A stretch of 64,000 bases of DNA from Novosphingobium sp. CF614 (GTDB lineage: Bacteria; Pseudomonadota; Alphaproteobacteria; Sphingomonadales; Sphingomonadaceae): positions 434,001 through 498,000 of the forward strand of contig NZ_FOOR01000001.1 of assembly GCF_900113255.1 (NCBI RefSeq), written 5' to 3'. Below the pieces are notes generated by a model. It saw nothing but the letters and a program-made list of their open reading frames with translations. It searched no databases and had not been told where the DNA came from. Made by a program: the position numbers and the translations under genes. How positions within the stretch are numbered: position 1 is the stretch's first letter; the number at the start of each line of letters is the position of its first letter. This document shows, in pieces, positions 27,066-37,774 of this stretch.

Positions 27066-28307
27066 TCATTCCGCCCCGGCATCCACGGCGCTCGTCACCG
27101 CCACGTCCATCGTCACATTGCCGACGGTGCGCATGATGTCGGGCAGCATCTCGACCGCGACCAGCACGCCCAGCGGCCAGAGCGGCACGCCCATCGCCGC
27201 CGCGATCGGCGCGGTCGACGCGATGAAGCTGATGGTGCCGGGCAGCGAGACCGAGCCGAAAGTGGTCAGGAAAGCCACCAGGCCGCCCGCAGCAAGGGCG
27301 CCGACCGGCAGATCCACGCCGGCGATATGCGCGGCATAGATGCATGCGCCCAGGTTCATCGCCGGGCTGGTGGCGCGAAACACGGTGACCGCCAGCGGCA
27401 GCACGAATTCGGCGCTCGTCGTGCGAACCTCCAGCTTGCGGCAGGCGGCAAGCATCGCCGGCAGGCTCGCCAGCGAGGACTGGGTCGAGATGGCGACCAC
27501 CTGTACGGGCAGGACCGCGCCCGCGAAGGCGCCCAGTCGCTTGCCTCCGGCCAGCGCCGCCAGCGGATAGGCCAGGACCAGCAGCACCAGGCCGCAGCCG
27601 CTCACCAGCAGGATGTAATGCGCCAGCGCGCCGATCGCGGTCGCGCCGCTTTGCGCGGCGAGCGAGAGGCCGAGCGCGAAGACCCCCAGCGGCGCCAGTT
27701 GCAGCACCCAGCCGATCAACACCATCATCGCCCCCGTAAGCCCCTCGAACAGCAGGGCGAGCTGGCGGCGCGGCGCCTCGGCGAGCCGGGTCGAGGCGAC
27801 GGCGAACAAGGCGACGAAGACGATCACCGGCAGCAGCGCGTCGTTCGCGGCGGCGGCCACCACATTGCCGGGCAGCAGCGATCGCAGGAAATCTCCCAGC
27901 CCCGGAACCCGGGCCGGCGCCGCTGACGGGTGGGCAAGGGCCAGCCCCTGCGGCGGCGCGAAGATCGAGAGCAGCAGCGGCATCACCGTCACGCCCACCA
28001 GCGCCGAAAAGGCCAGCATGCCGACGATGAAACCCAGCGTGCGCCGCGCCATGGCCCCCGCCCGCGCGGCGGCGGCGGTCTCGACGATGCCGGTGAACAG
28101 CAGCCCGGCGACCAGCGGCAGGATCGTCATCCGCAGGCCCTGGAGCCACAGCGCCCCGATCGGTTCGGCGATCGCCAGCACCCGGTCCATCGCCGCCGTT
28201 CCCGCCAGCAGCAGGCCGCTCGCGAGGCCGGCGACAAGGCCCAGCAGGGTCAGCAATCCCGGAACCTTGATTTCCGGCATTCCGCTGGCGCTTTTTTCGG
28301 GGGTCAT
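27066..28307 (-). CDS. SDF-family (DAACS) cation symporter, atypical substrate site
   Basis: This is a 413-residue dicarboxylate/amino acid:cation symporter-type protein, with 8 or so TMs, hairpin HP1 (VAISTQSSLASLPAML) and HP2 (FGSVSLPGTISFIAST). The TM7 signature NMDGT/NLDGT of the family reads NLGACIY here, so one of the sodium/substrate-coordinating Asp/Thr positions is replaced. Compare dctA at 46112-47398, which has NLDGT. The substrate or coupling ion is therefore likely unusual. The ATG at 28307 has an excellent AAGGAG site. It is divergent from glmM across 90 bp and convergent with the CitE-like gene. Confidence 0.83.
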   Translation of the reverse strand: MTPEKSASGMPEIKVPGLLTLLGLVAGLASGLLLAGTAAMDRVLAIAEPIGALWLQGLRMTILPLVAGLLFTGIVETAAAARAGAMARRTLGFIVGMLAFSALVGVTVMPLLLSIFAPPQGLALAHPSAAPARVPGLGDFLRSLLPGNVVAAAANDALLPVIVFVALFAVASTRLAEAPRRQLALLFEGLTGAMMVLIGWVLQLAPLGVFALGLSLAAQSGATAIGALAHYILLVSGCGLVLLVLAYPLAALAGGKRLGAFAGAVLPVQVVAISTQSSLASLPAMLAACRKLEVRTTSAEFVLPLAVTVFRATSPAMNLGACIYAAHIAGVDLPVGALAAGGLVAFLTTFGSVSLPGTISFIASTAPIAAAMGVPLWPLGVLVAVEMLPDIMRTVGNVTMDVAVTSAVDAGAE

Positions 28308-28397
28308 CGTGCTCCTTGCGCGTCGGCTGGGGCGTGACATTAGCAAGCCGGCGCGACATAGCAATTTCTCTCCGATTCCCTTGATGGTGTCCTCATC

Positions 28398-29753
28398 ATG
28401 AGCAAACAGTTCTTCGGCACCGACGGCATCCGCGGCCGCACCAACCAGGGCGCGATGACCGCCGCGACCGCGATGAAGGTCGGCCAGGCGGCCGGCACCC
28501 GCTTCCTGCGCGGCAGCCACCGCCACCGGGTGGTGATCGGCAAGGACACGCGCCTGTCGGGCTACATGCTGGAAAACGCGATGGTCGCGGGCTTCACCAG
28601 CGTCGGCATGGACGTGGTGCTGCTCGGCCCCATGCCCACCCCGGCGGTGGCGCTGCTGACGCGTGAACTGCGCGCGGACGTGGGGGTGATGATCTCGGCC
28701 AGCCACAACCCTTACGAAGACAATGGAATCAAGCTGTTCGGCCCCGACGGCTTCAAGCTTTCGGACGAGGACGAGCTGGGAATCGAGGCGATGCTCGGCC
28801 AGGATCTCCCGCTTGCCCCCTCGGCCGACATCGGCCGCGCCCGCCGCATCGACGACGCGCGGGGGCGCTATATCCATGCCGTCAAGGCGTCGCTGCCTGC
28901 CACGGTGCGGCTCGACGGCCTGAAGATCGCGGTCGATTGCGCCAACGGCGCCGCCTATCAGGTCGCACCTTCGGCGTTCTGGGAACTGGGGGCGGAGATC
29001 GTCGCGATCGGCGTCAATCCGAATGGCAAGAATATCAATGACAAGTGCGGCTCCACCCATGTCGGCCTGCTGCAAGAGACGGTGGTCTCATCGGGCGCGG
29101 ACATCGGCATCGCGCTCGATGGCGATGCCGATCGCCTGATCGTGGTCGACGAGAAGGGACAGACGGTAGACGGCGACCAGATCATGGCGCTGATCGGCGG
29201 CCAGCTCGCGGCGCGCGGGGAACTGCGCGGCGGCGGCGTGGTGGCTACGGTCATGTCCAACCTGGGGCTGGAACGCTACCTGAACGGCCTTGAGCTGACC
29301 CTGGAACGTACCCAGGTGGGCGATCGTCACGTGCTGGAACGCATGCGCGAGGGCGGGTTCAACGTGGGCGGCGAACAGTCCGGACACATGATCCTGCTCG
29401 ACCATGCGACCACCGGCGACGGCACCGTGGCCGCGCTGCAAGTGCTGGCCGCGCTGGTCCAGTCGGGCAAGCGGGCAAGCGAGCTGCTGCACTTGTTCGA
29501 TCCGGTCCCCCAACTGCTGCGCAACGTGCGTTTCGCCGGCGGCCTCAAAGGCGGCAAGGGGCCGCTGGAGACGGAGCGGGTCAAGGCCGTCATCGCCGAT
29601 GCCGAGGCTTCGCTGAACGGGCGGGGCCGGCTGGTGATCCGTCCCTCCGGCACCGAGCCGGTGATCCGCGTCATGGCCGAAGGCGATGATGCCGGCGAGG
29701 TGGAAGCCGCCGTCGCCGCGATCTGCCAGGCGGTGGAAGAGGCGGCGGCCTGA
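28398..29753 (+). CDS. glmM: Phosphoglucosamine mutase
   Basis: This 451-residue enzyme converts glucosamine-6-phosphate to glucosamine-1-phosphate for peptidoglycan and LPS precursors in the cytoplasm. It has the active phosphoserine S102 in MISASHNP, the Mg2+ site DGDADR, the sugar loop GGEQSGH and the phosphate-binding RPSGTEP near the C-terminus; the length is standard. It is usually linked to folP or ftsH, but here it is followed by a DUF1272 gene with its stop and the next start sharing one base, and is preceded by a divergent symporter. Confidence 0.97.
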   Translation: MSKQFFGTDGIRGRTNQGAMTAATAMKVGQAAGTRFLRGSHRHRVVIGKDTRLSGYMLENAMVAGFTSVGMDVVLLGPMPTPAVALLTRELRADVGVMISASHNPYEDNGIKLFGPDGFKLSDEDELGIEAMLGQDLPLAPSADIGRARRIDDARGRYIHAVKASLPATVRLDGLKIAVDCANGAAYQVAPSAFWELGAEIVAIGVNPNGKNINDKCGSTHVGLLQETVVSSGADIGIALDGDADRLIVVDEKGQTVDGDQIMALIGGQLAARGELRGGGVVATVMSNLGLERYLNGLELTLERTQVGDRHVLERMREGGFNVGGEQSGHMILLDHATTGDGTVAALQVLAALVQSGKRASELLHLFDPVPQLLRNVRFAGGLKGGKGPLETERVKAVIADAEASLNGRGRLVIRPSGTEPVIRVMAEGDDAGEVEAAVAAICQAVEEAAA

Positions 29754-29989
29754 TGCTGGAAATGCGCCCCGACTGCGAACGCTGCGGCACCGACCTGCCG
29801 GCCGAGGCCCCAGGCGCGTTCATCTGCAGCTTCGAGTGCACCTTCTGCGCCACTTGCGCCGATGACCTCGACGACAGGTGCCCCAACTGCGGCGGTGAAC
29901 TGACCGACCGCCCGACGCGCGCGAAGAAACACCATGCCGCGCATCCGCCTGCGACGGAGCGGCGGCATAAAGGTGGGGCCATAAGCTGA
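29753..29989 (+). CDS. DUF1272 zinc-finger-like protein
   Basis: This 78-residue protein carries the DUF1272 pattern: MRPDCERCGTDLP, AFICSFECTFCATCAD and CPNCGGEL. These are four Cys pairs able to bind zinc. The A of its ATG is the last base of the glmM stop codon, so it is translationally coupled. The last 20 residues are a basic, unrelated tail. Its role is unknown; family members are often small stand-alone proteins. Confidence 0.83.
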   Translation: MLEMRPDCERCGTDLPAEAPGAFICSFECTFCATCADDLDDRCPNCGGELTDRPTRAKKHHAAHPPATERRHKGGAIS

Positions 29990-30000
29990 ATCCTCCTCCT

Positions 30001-30070
30001 CCGTTCGTGTCGGGCGAAGTCGAGACACGTTTAGGCGGCGACGTGCCTCGACTTCGCCCGACACGAACGG
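30001..30070. repeat. REP-like long hairpin (29-bp arms)
   Basis: The 29-base arms at 30001-30029 and 30042-30070 are complementary at 28 positions, with a 12-base spacer. The motif TTCGTGTCGGGCGAAGTCGA is of the REP type common between genes in sphingomonads. It lies between the DUF1272 and thiD genes and may also act as a terminator or mRNA stabiliser. Confidence 0.75.
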
Positions 30071-30096
30071 ATGGGGCTTTGTGATAGGGTATTGTC

Positions 30097-30855
30097 ATGT
30101 CGAATCCCGCCCCGCCCCCACGCATCCTCTCCATCGCCGGATCGGACAGCTCGGGCGGCGCCGGCATTCAGGCTGACATCAAGACGATCACCATGCTCGG
30201 CGGCTATGCGATGACGGCGATCACCGCCATCACCGCGCAGAACTCGCTCGGCGCCACACTGGTGGAAGCGCTCTCTCCGGAGATGGTCGGCGCGCAGATC
30301 GATGCCTGCGTTTGCGACATCGGCGTGGACGCGGTGAAGATCGGGATGCTCGGGTCCGCCGCCATCGCCCATGTCGTCGCCGACCGGCTCGAAGGGCTGG
30401 GCGTGCCGATAGTCTTCGACCCGGTGATGGTGGCGACGAGCGGCGCGGTGCTGGCCGATGCCGAAACGGTCGCCGCGTTCGATCGGCTGATGGCGCTCGC
30501 CACGCTGACCACGCCGAATGTACCCGAACTCGCCGCGCTGGGCGGGGCGGATGCCATGGCGGCGCGCGCGGTCGCTTACCTTGCCAAGGGCGGCGATGCC
30601 GAGGGCGATGTGGTGGAGGACCGGCTGGTGGTGCCGGACCGCGAGGCGCTGGCCTGGACCGCGCCGCGGATCAGGACACGCCACACCCACGGCACCGGCT
30701 GCACGCTGTCGAGCGCGATCGCCGTGGGCCTCGCTCGCGGCGAATCCCTGGCGGAAGCCATCGGGAACGCCCGCCGGTTCGTCCGCGCCGCACTCGAAAG
30801 CGCGCCCGGCTTCGGGGCCGGCCATGGCCCGATGGGACATCAGGCGGTGCGTTGA
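30097..30855 (+). CDS. thiD: Hydroxymethylpyrimidine/phosphomethylpyrimidine kinase
   Basis: This is a 252-residue ribokinase-fold enzyme. The N-terminal substrate motif AGSDSSGGAGIQADIKT and the C-terminal ATP/anion-hole motif THGTGCTLSSAIA are both present, as is the DPVMVATSG segment. It phosphorylates HMP and HMP-P in thiamine synthesis. Only a 15-bp gap separates its stop from that of the convergent LysR gene. No other thi gene is nearby. Confidence 0.95.
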   Translation: MSNPAPPPRILSIAGSDSSGGAGIQADIKTITMLGGYAMTAITAITAQNSLGATLVEALSPEMVGAQIDACVCDIGVDAVKIGMLGSAAIAHVVADRLEGLGVPIVFDPVMVATSGAVLADAETVAAFDRLMALATLTTPNVPELAALGGADAMAARAVAYLAKGGDAEGDVVEDRLVVPDREALAWTAPRIRTRHTHGTGCTLSSAIAVGLARGESLAEAIGNARRFVRAALESAPGFGAGHGPMGHQAVR

Positions 30856-30870
30856 GCTTCCGGCCCGGAT

Positions 30871-32058
30871 TCAGCCGAGCCATCGCGACAGGTCCGATCG
30901 CCCGCTTCCCGGCAGGTCCGCGCTTGCGGCGACCAGTTCCTCGATGAAGACCCGCTGAACTTCGGTGGGCCGCCAGGAAGCACGGCAGGTCAGGCCGATG
31001 GTGCGCCCGAGGCCGGGCGGCAGCGTGGCCAGCTGGACCAGCCATCCCGCCTCCATCTCCACCTTCACCTGATCGGGCGAAAGCAGCGTCAGGAAATCGC
31101 TGTCGATCAAGATCTGGCGCAGCATCATCACCGAACCCGATTCGATCGGAACGGCCGGCGGCTCGGCGCCGGCATTGGCGAAGTACCGCTCGAAACTGTC
31201 GCGAAGCGGGGCCCCGCGCGGGGGCACCACCCAGCCGTAGCGGGCGAAGCCGGACGGATCGGGAGCCACACCGGCGAGCGGATGGCCGGCGCGGGCGATG
31301 ACGACCGGAACGTCCTCGAACAGCGGCACCTGCACCAGTTCCTCCTCCAGCAGCGGAGTGCGGAGCGCACCGATCATCATGTCGAGCGTGCCGTGCCGCA
31401 GCGGTTCCACCAGTTCGGCGCGCGAACCTTCGGAGATTGCCAGCTTCACCCTGGGATGGCGGCGAATGAAGCGCGTGACCGCGCGGGGCAGGACGCGCGC
31501 ACGCGACAGCGGCATCGCGCCGACCGCTATGCGCCGAATCTCCTGCCCTTTGAGCGCAGCCACTTCGGAAAGGCCGGTCTCCAGTTCCACTTTCGCCAGG
31601 CGAAAGGCATTGGCCACCTGCATGCCGGTCTCGGTCAGCACCACCAGCTTGCCGCGCCGCTCGGCCAGCTTGCGCCGCATCGCCAGGCCGAGATCGACGA
31701 CGGCGCGGTGGAGCGAAGGCAGCGACAGCCCGGTGGCCTGGCTGGCACCCGCGTAGCTGCCGACATCGGCCAGCGCCAGCAGCGCCCGCAGCCGCGACAT
31801 GGTGACATGCGGGCTGGAGATACGCGCCATCGCCGCATCGACGCGCGGGGCCAGCACCAGCGCCGCGGCGGTCGGCACCATGCCATCGTGCCGGCGCTCG
31901 AACAGCGGCACGCCGATCTGGGCTTCAAGCCGGCCCAACGCCTGGGTTATCGCGGGCTGGCTGAGGTTCACGGCGGCGGCAGCGGCGTTCACCGTGCCAA
32001 ATTCCACGATTTTGGCCATCGCCTTGAGGTGGCGCAGATTGAGGGCCCAAATCTCCAT
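30871..32058 (-). CDS. LysR-family regulator with two tandem N-terminal HTH units
   Basis: The 395-residue protein is about 90 longer than a normal LysR protein because a second winged-HTH-like segment follows the first. HTH1 is about residues 6-65 ([20 protein letters not shown], then PLFERR) and HTH2 about 87-150 ([20 protein letters not shown]). The periplasmic-binding-fold effector domain follows from about 165. Tandem-HTH LysR proteins are known beside protocatechuate/gallate-type operons in sphingomonads and pseudomonads. It is divergent from ligK across 103 bp, the classical arrangement for a LysR activator of that operon, with a dyad right at its start codon. Confidence 0.87.
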   Translation of the reverse strand: MEIWALNLRHLKAMAKIVEFGTVNAAAAAVNLSQPAITQALGRLEAQIGVPLFERRHDGMVPTAAALVLAPRVDAAMARISSPHVTMSRLRALLALADVGSYAGASQATGLSLPSLHRAVVDLGLAMRRKLAERRGKLVVLTETGMQVANAFRLAKVELETGLSEVAALKGQEIRRIAVGAMPLSRARVLPRAVTRFIRRHPRVKLAISEGSRAELVEPLRHGTLDMMIGALRTPLLEEELVQVPLFEDVPVVIARAGHPLAGVAPDPSGFARYGWVVPPRGAPLRDSFERYFANAGAEPPAVPIESGSVMMLRQILIDSDFLTLLSPDQVKVEMEAGWLVQLATLPPGLGRTIGLTCRASWRPTEVQRVFIEELVAASADLPGSGRSDLSRWLG

Positions 32059-32084
32059 GATATCGGAATTAGCGAAATCCTATC
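32059..32084. promoter_or_regulatory. Imperfect dyad abutting the LysR start, candidate autoregulatory site
   Basis: GATATCGGAATT-AGCG-AAATCCTATC contains GGAATT/AAATCC arms (5 of 6 paired) and outer GATA/TATC. It touches the LysR start codon and lies 78 bp from the ligK start, as expected for LysR autorepression and divergent activation. Confidence 0.45.
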
Positions 32085-32161
32085 ACCTTGCCACCGTTTT
32101 CTCTTTCCCCCGTGCGCCGCGGACCGGCATCAGCGCTGGAGCGGAACAAGGAGAACGGGCC

Positions 32162-32828
32162 ATGGGCGGCATCGTCGTGCGGAACATCGAACGGGCCGAT
32201 CTGGCGGTCATCGACGGCCTTGCCGCCTGCGGGGTGGCCACCGTGCATGAAGCGCAAGGCCGAACCGGCCTGCTTGCCAGCTACATGCGCCCGATCTATC
32301 GCGGCGCGCGCATCGCCGGTTCGGCGGTGACGATCAGCGCGCCTCCGGGCGACAACTGGATGGTCCATGTCGCCATCGAGCAGCTCCGGCAGGGCGACAT
32401 CCTGCTGCTTGCCCCGACCAGCCCGTGCGAGGACGGCTACTTCGGCGACCTGCTCGCCACCAGCGCGATGGCGCGCGGCTGCCGCGGCCTGGTGATCGAT
32501 GCCGGCGTGCGCGACGTGCGCGACCTTACCGAGATGGGCTTTCCCGTCTGGTCCAAGGCGATCTACGCACAAGGCACGGTCAAGAACACGCTGGGTTCGG
32601 TCAATGTCCCGGTCGTGTGCGCCAATGCCGCGGTGAATCCCGGGGACGTGATCGTCGCCGACGATGACGGCGTATGCGTCATACCGCGTGCAACGGCCGC
32701 CGATGTGCTTGAAAAGGCCCGGGCCCGCGAAGCCAACGAAGGCGAAAAGCGCGAAAAGCTCGCCGCCGGGATCCTCGGCCTCGACATGTACAGGATGCGC
32801 GAAAGGCTTGAGAAGGAAGGGCTCAGAT

Positions 32829-32836
<8 letters not shown>
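32162..32836 (+). CDS. ligK: 4-carboxy-4-hydroxy-2-oxoadipate aldolase (RraA-like fold)
   Basis: This 224-residue class II aldolase cleaves CHA to pyruvate and oxaloacetate, the last step of the protocatechuate 4,5-cleavage and gallate routes. The family motif G95-D96-LL followed by R117-D118 is present ([20 protein letters not shown] then GVRD), as are the late [11 protein letters not shown] residues. The ATG at 32162 has an AAGGAG site; longer in-frame starts are inside the LysR gene and untypical. Its stop overlaps the next gene by 8 bp. The name assumes the LigK/GalC role because of the neighbours; the fold alone could also be an HMG aldolase. Confidence 0.9.
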
Positions 32837-34767
<1,931 letters not shown>

Positions 34768-34849
34768 ATCCCGAACGGCTTCGGTAACGGCAAGTGCGGG
34801 CGCCGGAGTTAGGGAATTGGCAAGGCGCATCGCGTTAGGCTTGGCTGCC

Positions 34850-35278
34850 ATGGATGCGACTCCGAACAGCACGGGCGATCCCGGGGACGCGGGCGGCGAT
34901 CCGCCCCGCTTCGGCGCGCGCCCGCTCGGCCCGGATCCGGCGAGCGCGCTCGGCATGAAATGGTCGGCGCTCCACGATGCCGCCAGCGCCGTCGCGGCCA
35001 TGGCCGGCACCGAATGCGCAGCGATTTCGTCCGATATACGCAATTTTCCAGCGACGGTGCGCAATGCCGAGGGCTGGCGCCGCACGCTTGTTGAACAGGG
35101 GATCGAGGATCTGTCCGCGATCATGCAACCGGCCGTTTCGGCGCTGCTTGCGGCCCTGGCGCACGGCGCCGACCCGCGCCCGGCGGCGCTGGCGCTGTGG
35201 AGGGAATTCGTCGCTGCGCGCGACGCGCTGCTCGGCCTCGCCCCGTGCGGCGCCGGCGGACCGCACCGCACGGCGTGA
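34850..35278 (+). CDS. Hypothetical protein
   Basis: A 142-residue frame with a proline/glycine-rich N-terminal third and a helical remainder (ALGMKWSALHDAASAVAAMA, ATVRNAEGWRRTLVEQGI, AVSALLAALAHG). I do not recognise a family. The ATG at 34850 is chosen, though a TTG at 34817 with AGGGAA near it is also possible. It lies between ligI and mmcB on the same strand. Its codon bias resembles that of its neighbours and no opposing frame is better, so it is probably real, but the evidence is moderate. Confidence 0.5.
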   Translation: MDATPNSTGDPGDAGGDPPRFGARPLGPDPASALGMKWSALHDAASAVAAMAGTECAAISSDIRNFPATVRNAEGWRRTLVEQGIEDLSAIMQPAVSALLAALAHGADPRPAALALWREFVAARDALLGLAPCGAGGPHRTA

Positions 35279-35319
35279 ATGCCGTCTTGCGAGTTCCCGG
35301 TATGTTCTTATGATAAGCC

Positions 35320-35805
35320 ATGGCCGAAACCGATTCTTTCCCGACCAGCCTTGCCGCGCCGGACGTTGCCCGCGGCATCGGCCGCCTGTTCGCGCGCAAC
35401 GACATCTGGTGCCTGGCCGAGATGCCGCTGCGCTGCGGCCGGCGCGCGGACCTGATGGGGATCGACGCGAAAGGCCATGTCGTCATCGTCGAGATCAAGG
35501 TCAGCCGCGCGGACCTGCTCGGCGACGGCAAGTGGACCGACTACCTGGAATATTGCGACCGCTTCTACTGGGGCCTGCCCCCCGCGCTTGACCGCGCCCC
35601 GCTGGAAACCGAAGCCTTCCTGCCCGACAGGTGCGGCGTGATCGTCGCAGACGGTTACGATGCGGAGATCCTGCGCCCGGCGCCGCTGCGCCAGATCGCC
35701 GCCGCGCGCCGCAAGGTGGAGACCGAACGCCTCGCCCGCGCCTCGCTGCGGCGGCTGGTGACGCTGGGCGATCCGCAGACGCTGCAATGGAGCCGGGCGG
35801 AATGA
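35320..35805 (+). CDS. mmcB: MmcB-family DNA repair protein
   Basis: This 161-residue protein has a restriction-endonuclease-like core: R-A-D-L-M-G-I-D then VVIVEIKVSRADLLGDGKW, that is the D...ExK metal site, followed by YCDRFYWGLPP. MmcB of Caulobacter is a damage-inducible protein protecting against mitomycin C-type lesions. It stands alone after a hypothetical gene. No obvious LexA box could be assigned by eye. Confidence 0.85.
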   Translation: MAETDSFPTSLAAPDVARGIGRLFARNDIWCLAEMPLRCGRRADLMGIDAKGHVVIVEIKVSRADLLGDGKWTDYLEYCDRFYWGLPPALDRAPLETEAFLPDRCGVIVADGYDAEILRPAPLRQIAAARRKVETERLARASLRRLVTLGDPQTLQWSRAE

Positions 35806-35814
35806 TTCAGCCGC

Positions 35815-35985
35815 TCAGCGCGAGCCGCCCCTGCGCGCCACCAGTGCCAGGACGGCGCGCCTGGCTTCGGACGAAAGCCCGGACCAGCCGGCGATTTCCT
35901 GTATCGTGCGGCGGCATCCCAGGCACCAGCCGGTCGTCCGGTCGATGCGGCACACTCCGGTGCAGGGAGACGGTGGCTCGTTCAT
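35815..35985 (-). CDS. DUF1289 small Fe-S/zinc-type protein
   Basis: This 56-residue protein has the DUF1289 signature: [11 protein letters not shown], then [17 protein letters not shown] and a basic Ala/Arg tail ([14 protein letters not shown]). Four conserved Cys could bind a metal. It is too short for common gene-finding cutoffs but the pattern is unmistakable. It is convergent with mmcB after only 9 bp. The function is unknown; homologues are often beside housekeeping genes. Confidence 0.85.
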   Translation of the reverse strand: MNEPPSPCTGVCRIDRTTGWCLGCRRTIQEIAGWSGLSSEARRAVLALVARRGGSR

Positions 35986-36288
35986 CCGCGCCCCTCAGCA
36001 GACCCGCGTCCGCCAGGCAAGCCCGTCATCCCGTCCAGCATGCGCAATTTTCTTGCGTTCTGCTGCAATGCACATTAAAGGGCCCGGCAGCAACCGGCGC
36101 GCGGGATCAATTCCCGCCGCAATCCGAGAGCAGCGTGAGGTCTGGGTGCACAGCGCCTGGACCGGCCCGGACGAGCGGTTGCCATCGAAACCAAGCTTCC
36201 TTCTTCACGCAGGGTCGCCCGAAACGAACCCTTGCCGTGTTCGCGGGCCACATGAGCCCGCGCGCCCCGCACTTATTGAAAGTGACGT
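35986..36288. other. Long leader region before the DEAD-box helicase gene
   Basis: No gene is seen in this 303-bp stretch. An A/T-rich part (36045-36078) containing TTCTTGCGTT and ATTAAAG could be the promoter, which would give a leader of over 200 bases. A GCGGGC/GCCCGC hairpin at about 36241-36257 lies shortly before the start. A long structured leader is usual for cold-shock RNA helicase genes; regulation here is inference. Confidence 0.35.
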
Positions 36289-37740
36289 ATGTCCTATTTT
36301 TCCGAACTTGGCCTGGCCGAGCCCATTTTGCGCGCACTCGAGGTCAAGGGCTATGCCGATCCCACACCGATCCAGCGCAAGGCAATCCCCGCCCTGCTCG
36401 AAGGCCGCGACCTGCTTGGCATCGCCCAGACCGGCACCGGCAAGACGGCCGCGTTCGCGCTGCCTTCGCTGCACCGCCTCGCAAATGATCCCAAGGCGCG
36501 CAACAATGCCGGCTGCCGCATGCTGGTGCTTTCGCCCACCCGCGAGCTGGCCGCGCAGATCGCCGACAACATGCGCGGCTATGCCAAGTTCCTGAACCTC
36601 TCGGTCCAGTGCGTGTTCGGCGGCGTGCCGGTCGGCAAGCAGGCCCGTGCGCTGGAGCGCGGCTGCGACGTGCTCGTCGCCACGCCGGGCCGCCTGCTCG
36701 ACCTCATCGACAGCCGCGCGCTGACGCTGCGCCATGTCGAGATCTTCGTGCTCGACGAGGCTGACCAGATGATGGACCTGGGCTTCATCGTGCCGCTGAA
36801 GCGCGTTGCCGCGCTGCTGCCCAAGGCGCGCCAGAGCCTGTTCTTCTCGGCCACCATGCCGCAGGCCATCGCCGAGCTGGGCAGGCAGTTCATCAACAAC
36901 CCGGTGCGTGTCGAGGTTGCCCCGCAATCGACCACCGCCGAACGCGTCGAGCAGTACGCGACTTTCGTCAACCAGGCCGAGAAGCAGGCGCTGCTGACCC
37001 TGCGCCTGCGCGAAGGCCTGGCCCCCGATGCCGCCGACCGGGCCGAGCACGGCGCGATCGACCGCGCGCTCGTGTTCACCCGCACCAAGCACGGCGCCGA
37101 TCGCGTCGTGCGCCACTTGACCGCCGCCGGCATTCCCGCCGCGGCGATCCACGGCAACAAGAGCCAGGGCCAGCGCACCGCGGCGCTCGGCGGCTTCCGC
37201 CAGGGCACCGTGCGCGTGCTCGTCGCCACCGACATCGCCGCGCGCGGCATCGACGTCTCGGGCGTGTCCCACGTCTACAACTTCGAGATCCCCAACGTGC
37301 CGGAACAGTACGTCCACCGCATCGGCCGCACCGCGCGCGCTGGCGCGGGCGGCGTCGCGATCAGCTTCGTGGCGCCGGACGAGAAGCCCTACATCCGCGA
37401 CATCGAGCGGCTGACCCGCGTCAAGCTCGATCTTCGGGGCCTGCCCGAGGATTTCATCAAGCTGGCCGCGCGCCTGCCCGCGCCTTCGAACAAGGCGCCC
37501 GCGCAGCCCCAGGGCGGCGGGAACAGGGATCGCAGGCAGGGCGGTGGCAAACCGAACGGCCAGCAGCCGCGCAGCGGCGGCAAGGAACAGCGCGGCGGCG
37601 ATCGCCCGCGTCATGACGGCCAGCGCGGCGACAGGCGCGAAGCCGGCGAGGATCCAGGCCAGGGGGCCAAGCGCCACTTCCGCCCGCGCGGCCCCAAGGG
37701 CGCCGGCGCGCACAAGGGTGCGGTGCGCCGGACCGGCTAG
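36289..37740 (+). CDS. DEAD-box RNA helicase (RhlE-like)
   Basis: This 483-residue ATP-dependent RNA helicase has the Q-motif area TPIQRKAIP, motif I AQTGTGKT (46-53), motif II DEAD (156-159), motif III SAT (187-189) and motif VI HRIGRTARAG. The last 85 residues form a disordered, basic, Gly/Arg/Gln-rich tail that probably binds RNA. Such proteins remodel rRNA and mRNA, often at low temperature. The start ATG at 36289 follows GAAAGTG. It is followed at 34 bp by a sterol-desaturase-type gene. Confidence 0.93.
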   Translation: MSYFSELGLAEPILRALEVKGYADPTPIQRKAIPALLEGRDLLGIAQTGTGKTAAFALPSLHRLANDPKARNNAGCRMLVLSPTRELAAQIADNMRGYAKFLNLSVQCVFGGVPVGKQARALERGCDVLVATPGRLLDLIDSRALTLRHVEIFVLDEADQMMDLGFIVPLKRVAALLPKARQSLFFSATMPQAIAELGRQFINNPVRVEVAPQSTTAERVEQYATFVNQAEKQALLTLRLREGLAPDAADRAEHGAIDRALVFTRTKHGADRVVRHLTAAGIPAAAIHGNKSQGQRTAALGGFRQGTVRVLVATDIAARGIDVSGVSHVYNFEIPNVPEQYVHRIGRTARAGAGGVAISFVAPDEKPYIRDIERLTRVKLDLRGLPEDFIKLAARLPAPSNKAPAQPQGGGNRDRRQGGGKPNGQQPRSGGKEQRGGDRPRHDGQRGDRREAGEDPGQGAKRHFRPRGPKGAGAHKGAVRRTG

Positions 37741-37752
37741 TATCCGGGCCCA

Positions 37753-37774
37753 GGCGGAGTCATAAGGCTCCGCC
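37753..37774 (+). promoter_or_regulatory. Hairpin enclosing the ribosome site of the hydroxylase gene
   Basis: GGCGGAG (37753-37759) and CTCCGCC (37768-37774) pair perfectly and leave the TCATAAGG loop, which contains the AAGG ribosome site. The ATG follows directly. It could act as a weak terminator of the helicase mRNA or as a translation brake. Confidence 0.4.
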
